NCBI GenBank assembly: GCA_015523565.1
Contig: WAKA01000046.1
Span: 1-49,819 of the forward strand
Source of the DNA: Candidatus Heimdallarchaeota archaeon
Lineage (GTDB): Archaea; Asgardarchaeota; Heimdallarchaeia; Heimdallarchaeales; Kariarchaeaceae
Direction of reading: 5' to 3'
DNA: 49,819 nt
Each line of letters begins with the position of its first letter. The first letter of the stretch is position 1. The translations under genes were made by a program, and so were the position numbers. The notes below the pieces were generated by a model. That model was not told where the DNA came from. It ran no database searches and was given only the letters and a program-made list of their open reading frames with translations. Below are positions 32,873-42,507 of this stretch, piece after piece.

Positions 32873-34507
32873 ATGACACTTACAGGACAACCAGTTATTA
32901 TTCTAAAAGAAGGTACTACAAGAACAAGAGGAAAGGACGCACTAAGAAACAATATTCAAGCTGCCAAGGTCATTGCAGAGGCAGTTAAGTCATCTCTTGG
33001 TCCCAAAGGGATGGACAAGATGTTGGTCGATAATTTTGGTGATGTTGTCATCACAAATGATGGGGCAACAATCCTGAAAGAGATTGATATTCAACACCCA
33101 GGTGCAAAATTTGTTGTGGAACTTGCCAAGACTCAAGACCAAGAGGTTGGTGACGGAACCACAAGCGTTGTTGTCCTTGCAGGTGAACTATTGAAAAGAG
33201 CAGAGGATCTGTTGGATCAAAACATTCATCCTTCTGTTATCGTTGAAGGTTATAAGCTTGCAAGACAGAAATCCTTGGAAATTTTAAGGAACAAGGCCAT
33301 CTCAATCTCTGAAGACGATCGGGATGCCCTCATCAACATTGCAAAAACCTCAATGTCCTCAAAAATCGTTAAGATTGAAGATGAGCACCTCGCAAACATT
33401 ATCGTTGATGCAGTGTTGAATGTTGTTCAAAAGAAAGAGGACGGTTCTTCTGTTGTTGACCTTGATGATATCGTCATTGTCAAAAAGATCGGCGATTCCT
33501 TGAGGGAAACTGAACTTGTCAAGGGATTGGTGGTCGACAAGGAGTTTGTCCACCCTGACATGCCAACAACAATAAAAGATGCAAAAGTTCTTGTCATCAA
33601 CAAGGCATTGGAAATTACAAAGACTGAATTTGACGCAAAACTTTCTATTTCTACACCAGAGGAAGTTCAAAAGTTCCTTGAAAGAGAAAGGTCCATGCTT
33701 AAGGAAATGGCGGATAAGATTATCAAATCTGGTGCAAATGTAGTGTTCGCACAAAAGGGAATTGATGACTCAATCCAACACTTCCTTGCTGATGCCAATG
33801 TTTCAGCTGTTAGAAGGGTCAAAAAATCTGATATCGAAAGAATTTCTGAAATTACAGGTGCCACAATTGTCACTAACTTGGAGGACCTTGACCCTTCATA
33901 TTTGGGAAGCGCCGAATTGATTGAACAGAAGAACATTGCCGGCGATGATATGATCTTCATTCGCGGAACTCCCAAATCAACTGTTGTAACCATACTCATC
34001 AGGGGTGGAACTGATTTTGTCCTTGATGAATATGAACGATCCATTCATGACGCATTATCTGTCGTCAGGAATATAATCGAGGACAAGGCACTGGTTCCTG
34101 GTGGCGGCGCTATTGAACTCCTCCTATCCCGTGAACTTAACGAGTATGCTGACACCCAACCTTCAAAAATACAACTGGCTATCCGTGCATTCTCACAGGC
34201 ATTGCTTGTCATTCCAAAAACCCTTGCAGAGAATGCCGGTCTTGACCCAATCGAGATGATTGGTGAAATGAACAACTACTTTGCCGAAGATAAGACATCC
34301 TATGGAATCAATCCATTTACTGGTAAAGTGGAAGACATGGCTAAGTTGGGTGTGCTGGAACCATCCCGCGTTAAGGATCAGGCAATTTCTTCTGCCGCAG
34401 AGGCTGCCACAATTCTCTTAAGAATTGATGATATTGTGTCTGCAAAAGACTTAAGTGATAGCGGTGACAGCAATCCACCACCTGGCGGAATGGACGACGA
34501 TTTCTGA
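32873..34507 (+). CDS. thermosome (group II chaperonin) subunit
   Basis: ATP-dependent folding chaperonin that assembles into a double ring related to CCT/TRiC. The equatorial ATP site shows [51 protein letters not shown] and, near the C-terminus, [15 protein letters not shown]. The protrusion/apical domain lies about 200-365 and includes the helical lid. The C-terminus ends in the Gly/Pro-Met-rich tail ([10 protein letters not shown]) that lines the cavity. At 544 residues it is full length. Only one subunit gene is in the window; archaea often have two or three. The M28-type gene follows at 38 bases. Confidence 0.97.
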   Translation: MTLTGQPVIILKEGTTRTRGKDALRNNIQAAKVIAEAVKSSLGPKGMDKMLVDNFGDVVITNDGATILKEIDIQHPGAKFVVELAKTQDQEVGDGTTSVVVLAGELLKRAEDLLDQNIHPSVIVEGYKLARQKSLEILRNKAISISEDDRDALINIAKTSMSSKIVKIEDEHLANIIVDAVLNVVQKKEDGSSVVDLDDIVIVKKIGDSLRETELVKGLVVDKEFVHPDMPTTIKDAKVLVINKALEITKTEFDAKLSISTPEEVQKFLERERSMLKEMADKIIKSGANVVFAQKGIDDSIQHFLADANVSAVRRVKKSDIERISEITGATIVTNLEDLDPSYLGSAELIEQKNIAGDDMIFIRGTPKSTVVTILIRGGTDFVLDEYERSIHDALSVVRNIIEDKALVPGGGAIELLLSRELNEYADTQPSKIQLAIRAFSQALLVIPKTLAENAGLDPIEMIGEMNNYFAEDKTSYGINPFTGKVEDMAKLGVLEPSRVKDQAISSAAEAATILLRIDDIVSAKDLSDSGDSNPPPGGMDDDF

Positions 34508-34545
34508 ATGAAAGGCTTTTGAACTGAGTGATATACTGAATATCA

Positions 34546-35607
34546 ATGAGATTGTTGTTTCTGTTTTTATTATTGGCATCCGTAATTTTTTATTCTGTTC
34601 CTGTTCAATCAACAAATGAAATTACTCCTGATCTATTGTTGTCTTATGTCGATACTCAACTGAAAATTGGCTACCGAATCCCTGGTACTGCTGAATCTCA
34701 TGAATTTATGAGATTTGTTGCCAATTTCACTGAAAAAACAGATAGTTGGCAAATACAATTTCACAATTTTACTTATGACGGTGTGGAATTGGCAAATATC
34801 CTAATAACAAAAACAAGTTATGGCTCTGTAAAGATTGGTGAAAACAACAGCTATTTTCCCAAAATTCTTATTGGTGCACATTTCGACAGCCGGGCTAAGG
34901 CGACGAAGGATCCCTTATTTAATGATAGGCCTGTCCCTGGGGCTAATGATGGCGGTTCTGGCGTTGCAATCATTTTGGGATTGATGAAAGCTCTTGATCA
35001 ATTCAATTTGGACATTGGCTTTGTTTTGTTTGATGCGGAAGATCAGGGTTATGACAGGGATGCTGGTATTCCTGGGTGGTCATGGATAATTGGTTCGACA
35101 CGTTTTGCAGAAGCATTGTCTGTATCTCAAGTCAACAAGTTGGAAAATTTCATTCTTCTTGACATGGTGGGGGATAAGGATTTGCAATTGAAAAGAGAAA
35201 GGAATAGCGATGCTGAATTGACAAATGAGATATGGAACATTGCTTCAGAAATGGGCTATGGTCAATTTATGAACACATCTGGCTATTCCTTGATTGATGA
35301 TCACATACCTTTCATAAACAGGGGAATAACGTCAGTTGACATAATTGATTTTGATTTCCCCTATCATCATACAGTCAACGATGATTTAAGTTCCATAAGT
35401 GGTGAATCTTTGTTTGCAGTATATGATGTAGTTCTTTCATGGGTGTTATCCATAAACAATCTTTCATCCTCATTAACAGATAATGTGTCATTATCTTCCA
35501 CTTTTTCAGTATCTTCCGTCAAACGTAATGCTTCTCTTGAAATTTTCTATTCCCTAATCTTTGTTCCAGTCTTTTTTAAGAAGATTAAGCGTCTTTCTAA
35601 ATCTTGA
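34546..35607 (+). CDS. secreted M28-family protein, glutaminyl-cyclase-like
   Basis: An exported 353-residue protein. A signal peptide or N-anchor covers 1-22 (LLFLFLLLASVIFYSVPVQS). The M28 zinc-dependent fold follows. GAHFDSR (His112), PGANDGGSGVAII (Asp135), LFDAEDQG (Glu165, Asp166), LLDMVGD (Asp206), DDHIPFINRG (Asp251/Asp252) and YHHTVNDD (His275) reproduce metal and catalytic residues. The DDHIPF and HHTVND blocks match glutaminyl-peptide cyclotransferases more closely than aminopeptidases. Function is N-terminal pyroglutamate formation or peptide cleavage outside the cell. The C-terminal SLIFVPVFFKKIKRLSK may anchor it in the membrane. Its 3' end overlaps that of the minus-strand gene by 54 bases. 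Confidence 0.88.
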   Translation: MRLLFLFLLLASVIFYSVPVQSTNEITPDLLLSYVDTQLKIGYRIPGTAESHEFMRFVANFTEKTDSWQIQFHNFTYDGVELANILITKTSYGSVKIGENNSYFPKILIGAHFDSRAKATKDPLFNDRPVPGANDGGSGVAIILGLMKALDQFNLDIGFVLFDAEDQGYDRDAGIPGWSWIIGSTRFAEALSVSQVNKLENFILLDMVGDKDLQLKRERNSDAELTNEIWNIASEMGYGQFMNTSGYSLIDDHIPFINRGITSVDIIDFDFPYHHTVNDDLSSISGESLFAVYDVVLSWVLSINNLSSSLTDNVSLSSTFSVSSVKRNASLEIFYSLIFVPVFFKKIKRLSKS

Positions 35608-36099
35608 ACTGGAAATTCCACACGTTTTCCATACCTTTTCCTGTGATAGGTTTAAATTATATTTATTGGCGGAAAGGTATACCAATGAGGCACATAATGC
35701 GGGAATGTCATTATATGTTTTCAAATTGAATTCCTTGATTTCCCTGTCGATTTTTGATCTGGATTCAAGATTGAAATTGAATAATGGTCTTATTGATGCC
35801 CAATAGCTCCAAAGTGAAAGCAATGGCAAACGCCACCCTGTTTGAGCAAGTATTTGACCTATTTTTTGTTCATACTCCTTTTTTGTTCTCATCAAAGAAT
35901 TGTCCCATACATTTCGGATTTTGCATGATAAAATAAAAGCTTCCCATGGTCTAAAGCCAATTTTCTTCATTACTATTAGGAAAGTTGCTTGAAATTTCCA
36001 ATGGGCTCTTTTCAGGGTTGCTGTCAACGCTGATGGCAAATCCGCCCCCATCTTTTCAATAATTGCATTCACTTTTGATCGGAATGCTTGCTGATCCAC
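35554..36099 (-). CDS. TFIIB-like cyclin-fold protein
   Basis: This 181-residue protein has no zinc ribbon. Its C-terminal part, NDIPALCASLVYLSANKYNL then NLSQEKVWKTCGISSSRFRK then TLNLLKK, matches a cyclin-type repeat of TFB/TFIIB (P-x-x-x-A-A-x-x-Y-L-A...L-S-Q-x-x-x-A...G-V-S...R...Y-x-x-L). A likely second, more divergent repeat covers about 50-120 (VMKKIGFRPWEAFILSCKIR). TFIIB has two such repeats plus an N-terminal zinc ribbon. Absence of the ribbon suggests an alternative factor, regulator or inactive relative. The start is GTG 36099. The 54-base 3' overlap with the M28-type gene is unusually long. Function unproven. Confidence 0.6.
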   Translation of the reverse strand: MDQQAFRSKVNAIIEKMGADLPSALTATLKRAHWKFQATFLIVMKKIGFRPWEAFILSCKIRNVWDNSLMRTKKEYEQKIGQILAQTGWRLPLLSLWSYWASIRPLFNFNLESRSKIDREIKEFNLKTYNDIPALCASLVYLSANKYNLNLSQEKVWKTCGISSSRFRKTLNLLKKDWNKD

Positions 36100-36298
36100 A
36101 TGTGCAATTGTTTTGCCTTTTGAAAAATTCTTGCTTTATTTCCCTATTCCCAATTGTACTATGTTGATACAGTATCATATATTTTGAATGATATTCGGTT
36201 TTGTGCTTGATTTTTTGAACTCTGTTTCAATTATTGTAGGGAACAAACAAATAAGGTTTTATCATCAAGGTGAATTCCTTCAATCGAGAGTGTAAATC

Positions 36299-37324
36299 AT
36301 GAGTAACCCACCTAAGATTGCAATTAACGGATTTGGGAGAATTGGTCGCCTTGTTACAAGGGCTTTGCTGTATAAAAAAGAGCAGGTTGACATTGTGGCA
36401 ATCAATGATCTTTCCAACACTGAAATGCTTGCCCATGTCTTTGAATTCGACAGCATTCACGGTCGATTTGATGGAACTGTTGAAGTTCATCCGGAAACAA
36501 ACAATTTAATCTTGAATGGTGACGAATTCACCGTGTATAGTGAAGCAAATCCTGAAAACCTCCCTTGGAAAGAATTGGATGTCGATTATGTTATTGAGGC
36601 AACTGGAAGGTTCAGAAATCGAGAGGGAATGTCTAAACATCTTAATGCCGGTGCAAAACGGGTGATCCTGACAGCTCCTGGAAAAGATGTTGACATTACT
36701 GTTGTGCTTGGTGTGAATTTTGATAAATATGATCCAAACAAGCATTTCTTGGTTTCCAATGCATCTTGCACTACAAATTGTCTAGCTCCTCTTTGTAAGG
36801 TTTTGGATGATGAATATGGAATACATCATGGCACAATGACAACTGTGCATGCTTATACCAATGATCAAAGACTCCTTGATATGCAACATAAAGATTTTAG
36901 GAGGGCAAGGGCGGCTGGCATGTCCATTGTTCCTACAACAACAGGTGCCGCAAAAGCCATTGGAGAGGTCATGCCTCATTTAAAGGGGAAAATGGATGGA
37001 CTGGCTCTTCGTGTCCCCACTTCCAATGTTTCCATTGTTGACCTCACTGTTAGATTGAATAACCCCGCAAAAAACAAGGAGGAAATCCAAGAAAAAATTA
37101 TTGAAGCCTCTAAAGGGAAATTGAAGGGAATCTTGGGATATGAATGGAGATCACTAGTCTCCATTGATTTCAACTCAAATCCCCTTAGTTCAATAGTTGA
37201 CTTTCCAAGCATGATGCTAATCGATGGGACCCTTTTGAAAATACTTTCGTGGTATGACAATGAATGGGGTTATGCAAACCGCGTAGCTGATTTGGTTCAT
37301 GAGATGTGGAAACTAGAGAAATAA
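36299..37324 (+). CDS. gap: glyceraldehyde-3-phosphate dehydrogenase, bacterial/eukaryotic type I
   Basis: Phosphorylating GAPDH of glycolysis. The NAD-binding start is INGFGRIGRL (9-18) with Asp37 (INDL), the acidic residue that favours NAD over NADP. The catalytic motif SNASCTTNCLAP holds Cys157; the partner His184 is in TTVHAYTNDQ. The S-loop shows RRARAAGMSIVPTTTGAAKA, and the end SWYDNEWGYANRV is diagnostic. At 341 residues it is normal. Archaea usually carry the distinct type II GAPDH, with a different active-site motif, so this gene was probably acquired from bacteria or shared with the eukaryote-type enzyme line. SD support is weak; ATG 36299 gives the family N-terminus. Confidence 0.95.
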   Translation: MSNPPKIAINGFGRIGRLVTRALLYKKEQVDIVAINDLSNTEMLAHVFEFDSIHGRFDGTVEVHPETNNLILNGDEFTVYSEANPENLPWKELDVDYVIEATGRFRNREGMSKHLNAGAKRVILTAPGKDVDITVVLGVNFDKYDPNKHFLVSNASCTTNCLAPLCKVLDDEYGIHHGTMTTVHAYTNDQRLLDMQHKDFRRARAAGMSIVPTTTGAAKAIGEVMPHLKGKMDGLALRVPTSNVSIVDLTVRLNNPAKNKEEIQEKIIEASKGKLKGILGYEWRSLVSIDFNSNPLSSIVDFPSMMLIDGTLLKILSWYDNEWGYANRVADLVHEMWKLEK

Positions 37325-37372
37325 TTATTTTGTTCCTTAAATTTCTTGAAAACTAAGGCTTTTCAACAAGTA

Positions 37373-38896
37373 CTATTTTTTCTTTTTGTGAATTAATGGA
37401 ATTAATATCAATGATGAGATTATGAAAATTAAATCAATTGAACCTGCTTCTATGGACGTACTAGGTGTAAATGTATCAACATTCGGAATGCCACCATTTC
37501 CACCTCCCGTATTGGTTGCACTAGTGCCGCCTCCTGTGTTTTGAATTCCTTCAACAAGAATTTCACTCCAGAATGACGATACAAAAGCAATAAACTCATC
37601 CAATGTCTCCTCATTTGCAAGGTAATTGTCAAGTTCATTCCCAAAAATTGTCTCGATTTGCGCCCATCTATGATCTACTGGATTCTTGTAAGACCTGTCT
37701 ATAATGTTCTTGATGGCTTCAATATATTTCCATGCATTGGAATTTTTCACCTCATCATCTTGATAGACAGATTCCCTTGCTGGAACATGATAGTAATCAA
37801 CAGCTCCTTCCACCATTGCATGATGGGATGACATGAACTTTGCAAATTTCATCGCAGCTTCCTTGACAGCACCCGTTGCACGGGATGTGATGACATAAGC
37901 ATGACCACCCAATGGGGCACCTTCATTGCCCTGATCATCATGTGGAAGTCTCATAATCCCAAGATTGTCTGGACCTGCATACTCCCTGTTATCTACGGTT
38001 TTGTTGAATTCTGGTGCATTGTTCAGAAAATTTGCAAGTTCCCATGGTCCTTGTTGAATAAACGCGACCTGACCAGTTGTAAACATGGGATTAATGGTTT
38101 CCCAACCTTGTTGATCCCATGGAGGGGTATAGTCGGCATCAACAACATCCTTAAGAAATTTCAATGCAGTTCTTGATTCTGTTGAATTGATGTTGATATT
38201 TTCCAGAGAGACCACGTCATTCTTGAAAAATCTTGCACCATGTCCATAATAAATCGGTTGACCACCAAAGAACATGCCTTGAAGTGTAAATCCATATACT
38301 CTCCCTCCTTGTCCATCAGGAAGATTTGCATCCCAAACTGCTTGTACTGTGGAAATAAATTCATCCCATGTAAAGGAAGTGTTGGTTGTCCAAGAGGTTG
38401 TATTGATTCCTGCCGCTTCCACTAAACGCTTGTTATAAAACAAAGCAGGTACATCAACCAATTGTGGAAAGCCCCAGATTTGTTCAACTCCATTGCTGTC
38501 AGGATATGTTACCAGTCTTAATGCATCCGCAATGAAATCTTGTTTGTCTGTTGCATTCATATAGTCTGTAACAGGTTGAATCAAACCTTGGAATGCAAAT
38601 TCAACAACCCAATCCCTTGCTGCCCTGAACACTGTGGGCTCTAATTCCACGGTATATTGTGTCAGATAGGTTTCCTTGGCACTGAAAAACCCTTTTGCCT
38701 GTGCATCCACATCAATGTCTGGATTTTGTGCCTCGAATTCCCGTATCAGTTTAAGAACTCCTGGTGCTTCACTGGAGTTTTCAGTATACCAAAATGTGAT
38801 TACTGTTTTTCCAGAAGTCTGTGCATGTGCTATACTTGCAAGGCTACTTACAATTATAGTCACTAAAAATAAGAAAATGATCTTTCTACTTTTCAT
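37373..38896 (-). CDS. ABC-type sugar-binding protein with C-terminal membrane anchor
   Basis: A 507-residue family-1 extracellular solute-binding protein. A signal peptide covers about 1-26 (IIFLFLVTIIVSSLASIAHA). The binding fold has FWYTENSSEAPGVLKLIREF near the start, IWGFPQLVDVPALFYNKRLV (hinge strand), GQVAFIQQGPWELANFLNN and GGHAYVITSRA. A Gly/Thr/Asn-rich linker precedes a C-terminal hydrophobic helix and Lys tail (LIFIISSLILIPLIHKKKK), tethering the protein to the cell surface. ATG 38896 is chosen because AGAGGAGG lies just before it, and it overlaps the upstream gene by ATGA. By context it should bind maltodextrin or similar oligosaccharides. The permease genes are not present. Confidence 0.9.
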   Translation of the reverse strand: MKSRKIIFLFLVTIIVSSLASIAHAQTSGKTVITFWYTENSSEAPGVLKLIREFEAQNPDIDVDAQAKGFFSAKETYLTQYTVELEPTVFRAARDWVVEFAFQGLIQPVTDYMNATDKQDFIADALRLVTYPDSNGVEQIWGFPQLVDVPALFYNKRLVEAAGINTTSWTTNTSFTWDEFISTVQAVWDANLPDGQGGRVYGFTLQGMFFGGQPIYYGHGARFFKNDVVSLENININSTESRTALKFLKDVVDADYTPPWDQQGWETINPMFTTGQVAFIQQGPWELANFLNNAPEFNKTVDNREYAGPDNLGIMRLPHDDQGNEGAPLGGHAYVITSRATGAVKEAAMKFAKFMSSHHAMVEGAVDYYHVPARESVYQDDEVKNSNAWKYIEAIKNIIDRSYKNPVDHRWAQIETIFGNELDNYLANEETLDEFIAFVSSFWSEILVEGIQNTGGGTSATNTGGGNGGIPNVDTFTPSTSIEAGSIDLIFIISSLILIPLIHKKKK

Positions 38897-40308
38897 TTTT
38901 TCTTTCCTCCTCTTTTTGCTAAAGGTAGTGCAACCAAGGTGGGTACAAACCACCAACCAATTGGTGATTTTTCCTCAGATGAACTGCTACTTTCCTGAGT
39001 TTCTGATGTTGTCATCTCGGATGATGTGCTTGTTTCTTCCATCTTTGGAAGCTCTGGAAGATCAGACCATGGTACACTTGTTGGTAATTCCAACTTAAGT
39101 GAAATTTCCAATCCTAGTAACGTAACTGAATCATTTTGGTCTCCTTTCAACAACTTTGTCATTTGGACTTCAAATTTCTGCTCAACTGTTTGCCATTTTG
39201 GATCATGGGGTATATCCACAAATGTTTTTGCCGCTTCCAACATCGCAGATTCTGTTGGAATGCTTGTATCCAACATTGATGCAGAGTATGGAATCACACC
39301 CTTGGATTTAAGATCATTCTGAAAATCAGATGCTCTAAGTGTTTCTGCAATTGTTTTTGCCAAACTCATGTCCATATTTGATTTTGTGGACATAACTGTT
39401 ATTGCCTGTACTTTACTTCCTCCTGGCATTGCAAATACGTCGAAGCCTTGGCTTCCATTGGCAAATATTGTTCCTGAAGCCGTCATGTTTGACAGAAGGG
39501 TACTTTTACCGAGCAAAATGGAAAGTTTTCCATCCATTTTAAACAAGTTTTCTGCACCTCCGTCCTTTTGCATGTCCCACTCAGGTGTGACTTTTCTGAG
39601 ATTTACCAGCTTATTTATTTCACTGAATGCATCCACTGTATTTTGGTCATACAATGCCAAATGGTCAAGATCAACCACATTGTCTTTGAACAATGTCCCT
39701 CCAAAATCATAAATTAATGCCAAGGGTGTATCCAATGCATTTTCAAATCCCAATCCATATATTTTGTTTAATGGATTGGTTTGATCATTGAATTTTATGG
39801 CGGCAGAGGATAATCCCTCTGCTGTAGAGAAATCTGCCTTACTTAAGTCAACAAGCTCTGTATTCACATAAATCAAATCTGCAATTCCACCTACTGGATA
39901 ACCATACAATGCAACTGTCCCATTAATAATCGATGCAGAAAACTTGCTGGTTTCCGTGATTTCAAAGAAGCTCGCTCCTCTTTCCAATGCTGGCAATGTC
40001 TTTTCTTCACTCATATTGGCAACTGGTGTGATAATATTTTTTGTGGCAAGCAATGGAATGTCACCTGACAGTCCAATAATTATCTCAGGAAGACTGCCCA
40101 ATACGTTTTCCCTGTTTGCCTTATCAATTAGCTCATTTGCAGGTACTCGGATCACATCATAGTTATCCTGCAATGCGTTCAATATTTGTGTTCCAACCTC
40201 TCCATCAATTCCCAATAGGATTTTGGGTTGATCTTGTGCAATCGAGGGCGAGGTTGTCAGCATCATTGCAAAAATAAGGAGCAATAAACTGACTGTAGTT
40301 TTATTCAT
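38893..40308 (-). CDS. second ABC-type solute-binding protein with C-terminal anchor
   Basis: A 471-residue secreted protein (signal about 1-24, TVSLLLLIFAMMLTTSPSIA). The mature part is shorter and more divergent than the downstream binding protein but shares its order: LPEIIIGLSGDIPLLATKN, GYPVGGIADLIYVNTELVDL, GKSTLLSNM. The tail is Ser/Thr/Glu-rich (about 420-448) followed by a short hydrophobic segment and basic end, FVPTLVALPLAKRGGKKK. ATG 40308, with GAGGT upstream, is chosen over an extension to 40623 because the longer frame would run through the promoter of the divergent phosphorylase. Its stop overlaps the next start (ATGA). It may be a companion with different ligand preference. 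Confidence 0.85.
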   Translation of the reverse strand: MNKTTVSLLLLIFAMMLTTSPSIAQDQPKILLGIDGEVGTQILNALQDNYDVIRVPANELIDKANRENVLGSLPEIIIGLSGDIPLLATKNIITPVANMSEEKTLPALERGASFFEITETSKFSASIINGTVALYGYPVGGIADLIYVNTELVDLSKADFSTAEGLSSAAIKFNDQTNPLNKIYGLGFENALDTPLALIYDFGGTLFKDNVVDLDHLALYDQNTVDAFSEINKLVNLRKVTPEWDMQKDGGAENLFKMDGKLSILLGKSTLLSNMTASGTIFANGSQGFDVFAMPGGSKVQAITVMSTKSNMDMSLAKTIAETLRASDFQNDLKSKGVIPYSASMLDTSIPTESAMLEAAKTFVDIPHDPKWQTVEQKFEVQMTKLLKGDQNDSVTLLGLEISLKLELPTSVPWSDLPELPKMEETSTSSEMTTSETQESSSSSEEKSPIGWWFVPTLVALPLAKRGGKKK

Positions 40309-40503
40309 CTTGCTAACCTCAGTTGGTAATGACGAGTAACTATCATAAATAAATCGGTGATGGATATGTGAATGAGAAATTAATGGGGAAATTTGTGGTA
40401 ATCTGTCCAGAATTTCTTTGATAGATGAGAATGGGTTTAGTTTTTTGACTTGCTCATGGTAAATTTCCACTTTCCTTAAAAAAACAATATTAACAATAGG
40501 GTT
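40309..40503. promoter_or_regulatory. divergent promoter region of the alpha-glucan locus
   Basis: The 195-base spacer controls the binding-protein pair and the phosphorylase. On the minus strand CGATTTATTTATG (40344-40356) is a TATA-like box about 40 bases before ATG 40308. On the plus strand CCTTAAAAAAAC (40474-40485) lies about 25 bases before GTG 40504, implying a leaderless phosphorylase mRNA. A regulator is not encoded next to it. Two AAATTT-centred sequences (40385-40395 and 40459-40468) share an eight-base core but are too AT-rich to be convincing operators. Confidence 0.5.
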
Positions 40504-42507
40504 GTGACCAACCAAATTCCCCAACAAGCTTCCATCTACAACAACTTCAAATGGAGTTGGGACCCAAAAGCTAAATTCTTTTTTGAAAAACAAAACGCAT
40601 TGGTTTGGGAACAGGTAAACCATAACCCAATCACTTTCCTTGAAACCCTTTCAATTCCTGAGACTTCTATTGAATTCGAATCTTTGCCTGAACTTGCAAG
40701 GAATTGGGAAAAAGGCAATGTGGCTTATGTCTGCATGGAATATGGTATTCATGAATCCTTTCCAAATTATTCTGGTGGACTTGGTGTCCTTGCAGGAGAT
40801 CATTTAAAAGCGGCATCAGACCTTTCTTTGCCCCTGACTGCGTTTGGCATGCTCTATAAACATGGATATTTCTGCCAAATCATTAACGAAAATAATAAAC
40901 AAATTGCTGAACCCACACATTTTGATCCAAATGCATTGCCGATGAAACTTGTCCTGAAAGATGGTGAGCCTCACATTTTCTCCATCCCATTTTTTGACCG
41001 ATCATTATTTTTCCAAGTATGGAAAATGGACGTTGGTTCTGTCCCAATTTACCTGTTTGATACAGATATTGCCCAAAATCTCCCTGAAGACCGTGGAATA
41101 ACAGACAGTCTATATGGGGGGGATCACCTGCATCGATTGAAACAGGAAATTCTCTTGGGATTTGGAACCGTTTCTGTTTCCAAAGAGCTTGGTCTGAAAT
41201 TTGACACATATCATCTAAATGAAGGTCATGCATCCTTTACCACATTGGCTCTTTGGGATGATGAAATAAAAAAGGGTCTATCAAAAGCCGAAGCAGAAAA
41301 CAAAGTGAAAAATTCAGTTGTATTTACTACCCATACCATGGTTCCAGCAGGTCACGATGTATTTGGCAAAGATCAAATTGCTAATGGTCTCTCAAAATTC
41401 ATCCTCGAAAGTTCCCTGAATTTTGACGATATCTATTCCAAAGGAGTATATGATCTTGGTTATGGCAATGGTTTCAATATGACTGTATTGGGACTTAATT
41501 TTGCCAGAGTTGCCAATGGTGTAAGCAAAGTAAATGTAAAAGCACTTCACAATATGTGGGGTAATTTTTTAGAAACACATAATCTTTCATTGATACCAAT
41601 CACGAATGGTATCCATCCCCAAACATTCCTTTCTGAGGGTATCTATTCTCTTCTCAAAAAATACACTGACTTTTCAAAAACAAACGATCTAAGAGAGGCA
41701 TCTCCCTGGGATGCATCTAAAATTCCAGATAATGAACTATGGGAAACCCATTGCCTTGAAAAGATAAACCTCATTAAAAACAACAAAACCCGCATTCGAG
41801 CTCATCTTGGAAAAAAGGTAAACCTGAAAAACTTCATCATAAATGGAACCCTCATTGACCCTACAATTCTGACCATTGGCTTTGCCAGAAGATTTGCAAC
41901 TTACAAACGAGCCACCTTGATTTTCCATGACGAGGAAAGAATCTTGGATCTTCTTACCAACCCTGAAAAACCTGTTCAAGTTATCTTCTCAGGCAAGCCT
42001 CACCCAAGGGACGAGGAAGGAAAGAAATTTCTCAAAAAAATATTGGATTATGCCTCAAATCCCTCATTCCAAGGACGGGTTGCCTTTATAGCCGATTATG
42101 ACATGGGTGTTGCACGAAAACTGATATCAGGGGTTGATGTTTGGTTGAACACTCCTAGAGTGCCACGGGAAGCTTCTGGAACCAGTGGAATGAAGGCTGC
42201 AATTAATGGGGTGCTCAATGCCTCAACTTTTGATGGCTGGTGGCCTGAAGCCTATAATGGTAAAAATGGATGGGTTATCGGAAAGTATGACCCCTCCCTT
42301 CCTCCTGAAGAACAAGATATAAGGGATGTTGAATCATTCTATCACATAATGGAAAAGGAAATCATACCGACATTCTATACAAGGGATAAAAATGGAATCC
42401 CTGTCAAATGGGTCAATATGATGAAAGAATCCATAAAGACTGTTGGCCCCCACTTCAACTCACACAGGATGGTAATGGAATATTCCAAACTTTACTTTCC
42501 CCGGTAA
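40504..42507 (+). CDS. glgP: alpha-glucan (maltodextrin/glycogen) phosphorylase, GT35
   Basis: Releases glucose-1-phosphate from maltodextrin or glycogen with PLP as cofactor. The 667-residue length places it in the short archaeal/bacterial subfamily. Seen are VAYVCMEYGIHESFPNYSGG then LGVLAGDHLK (N-terminal glucan-binding), RDLYGGDHLHRLKQE-like GGDHLHRLKQE, FTTHTMVPAGHDVF (active-site His), RRFATYKRATLIF and FSGKPHPRDEEGKKF. EASGTSGMKAAINGVLNAST holds the PLP lysine (Lys564), then DGWWPEAYNGKNGWVIG. Translation starts at GTG 40504. It opens the plus-strand arm, divergent from the binding proteins. The pullulanase-like gene follows at 126 bases. Confidence 0.95.
   Translation: MTNQIPQQASIYNNFKWSWDPKAKFFFEKQNALVWEQVNHNPITFLETLSIPETSIEFESLPELARNWEKGNVAYVCMEYGIHESFPNYSGGLGVLAGDHLKAASDLSLPLTAFGMLYKHGYFCQIINENNKQIAEPTHFDPNALPMKLVLKDGEPHIFSIPFFDRSLFFQVWKMDVGSVPIYLFDTDIAQNLPEDRGITDSLYGGDHLHRLKQEILLGFGTVSVSKELGLKFDTYHLNEGHASFTTLALWDDEIKKGLSKAEAENKVKNSVVFTTHTMVPAGHDVFGKDQIANGLSKFILESSLNFDDIYSKGVYDLGYGNGFNMTVLGLNFARVANGVSKVNVKALHNMWGNFLETHNLSLIPITNGIHPQTFLSEGIYSLLKKYTDFSKTNDLREASPWDASKIPDNELWETHCLEKINLIKNNKTRIRAHLGKKVNLKNFIINGTLIDPTILTIGFARRFATYKRATLIFHDEERILDLLTNPEKPVQVIFSGKPHPRDEEGKKFLKKILDYASNPSFQGRVAFIADYDMGVARKLISGVDVWLNTPRVPREASGTSGMKAAINGVLNASTFDGWWPEAYNGKNGWVIGKYDPSLPPEEQDIRDVESFYHIMEKEIIPTFYTRDKNGIPVKWVNMMKESIKTVGPHFNSHRMVMEYSKLYFPR

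Noticed and set aside
38657..39712. Several plus-strand frames across the two binding-protein genes
   Set aside because: They are antisense to two continuous, motif-bearing genes with signal peptides and Shine-Dalgarno sequences.
40385..40470. Two AAATTT-centred sequences as an operator pair
   Set aside because: The shared core is short and A/T-rich; not distinguishable from chance in this composition.
40309..40623. N-terminal extension of the second binding protein to 40623
   Set aside because: It would precede a clear signal peptide and overlap the phosphorylase gene and its promoter.
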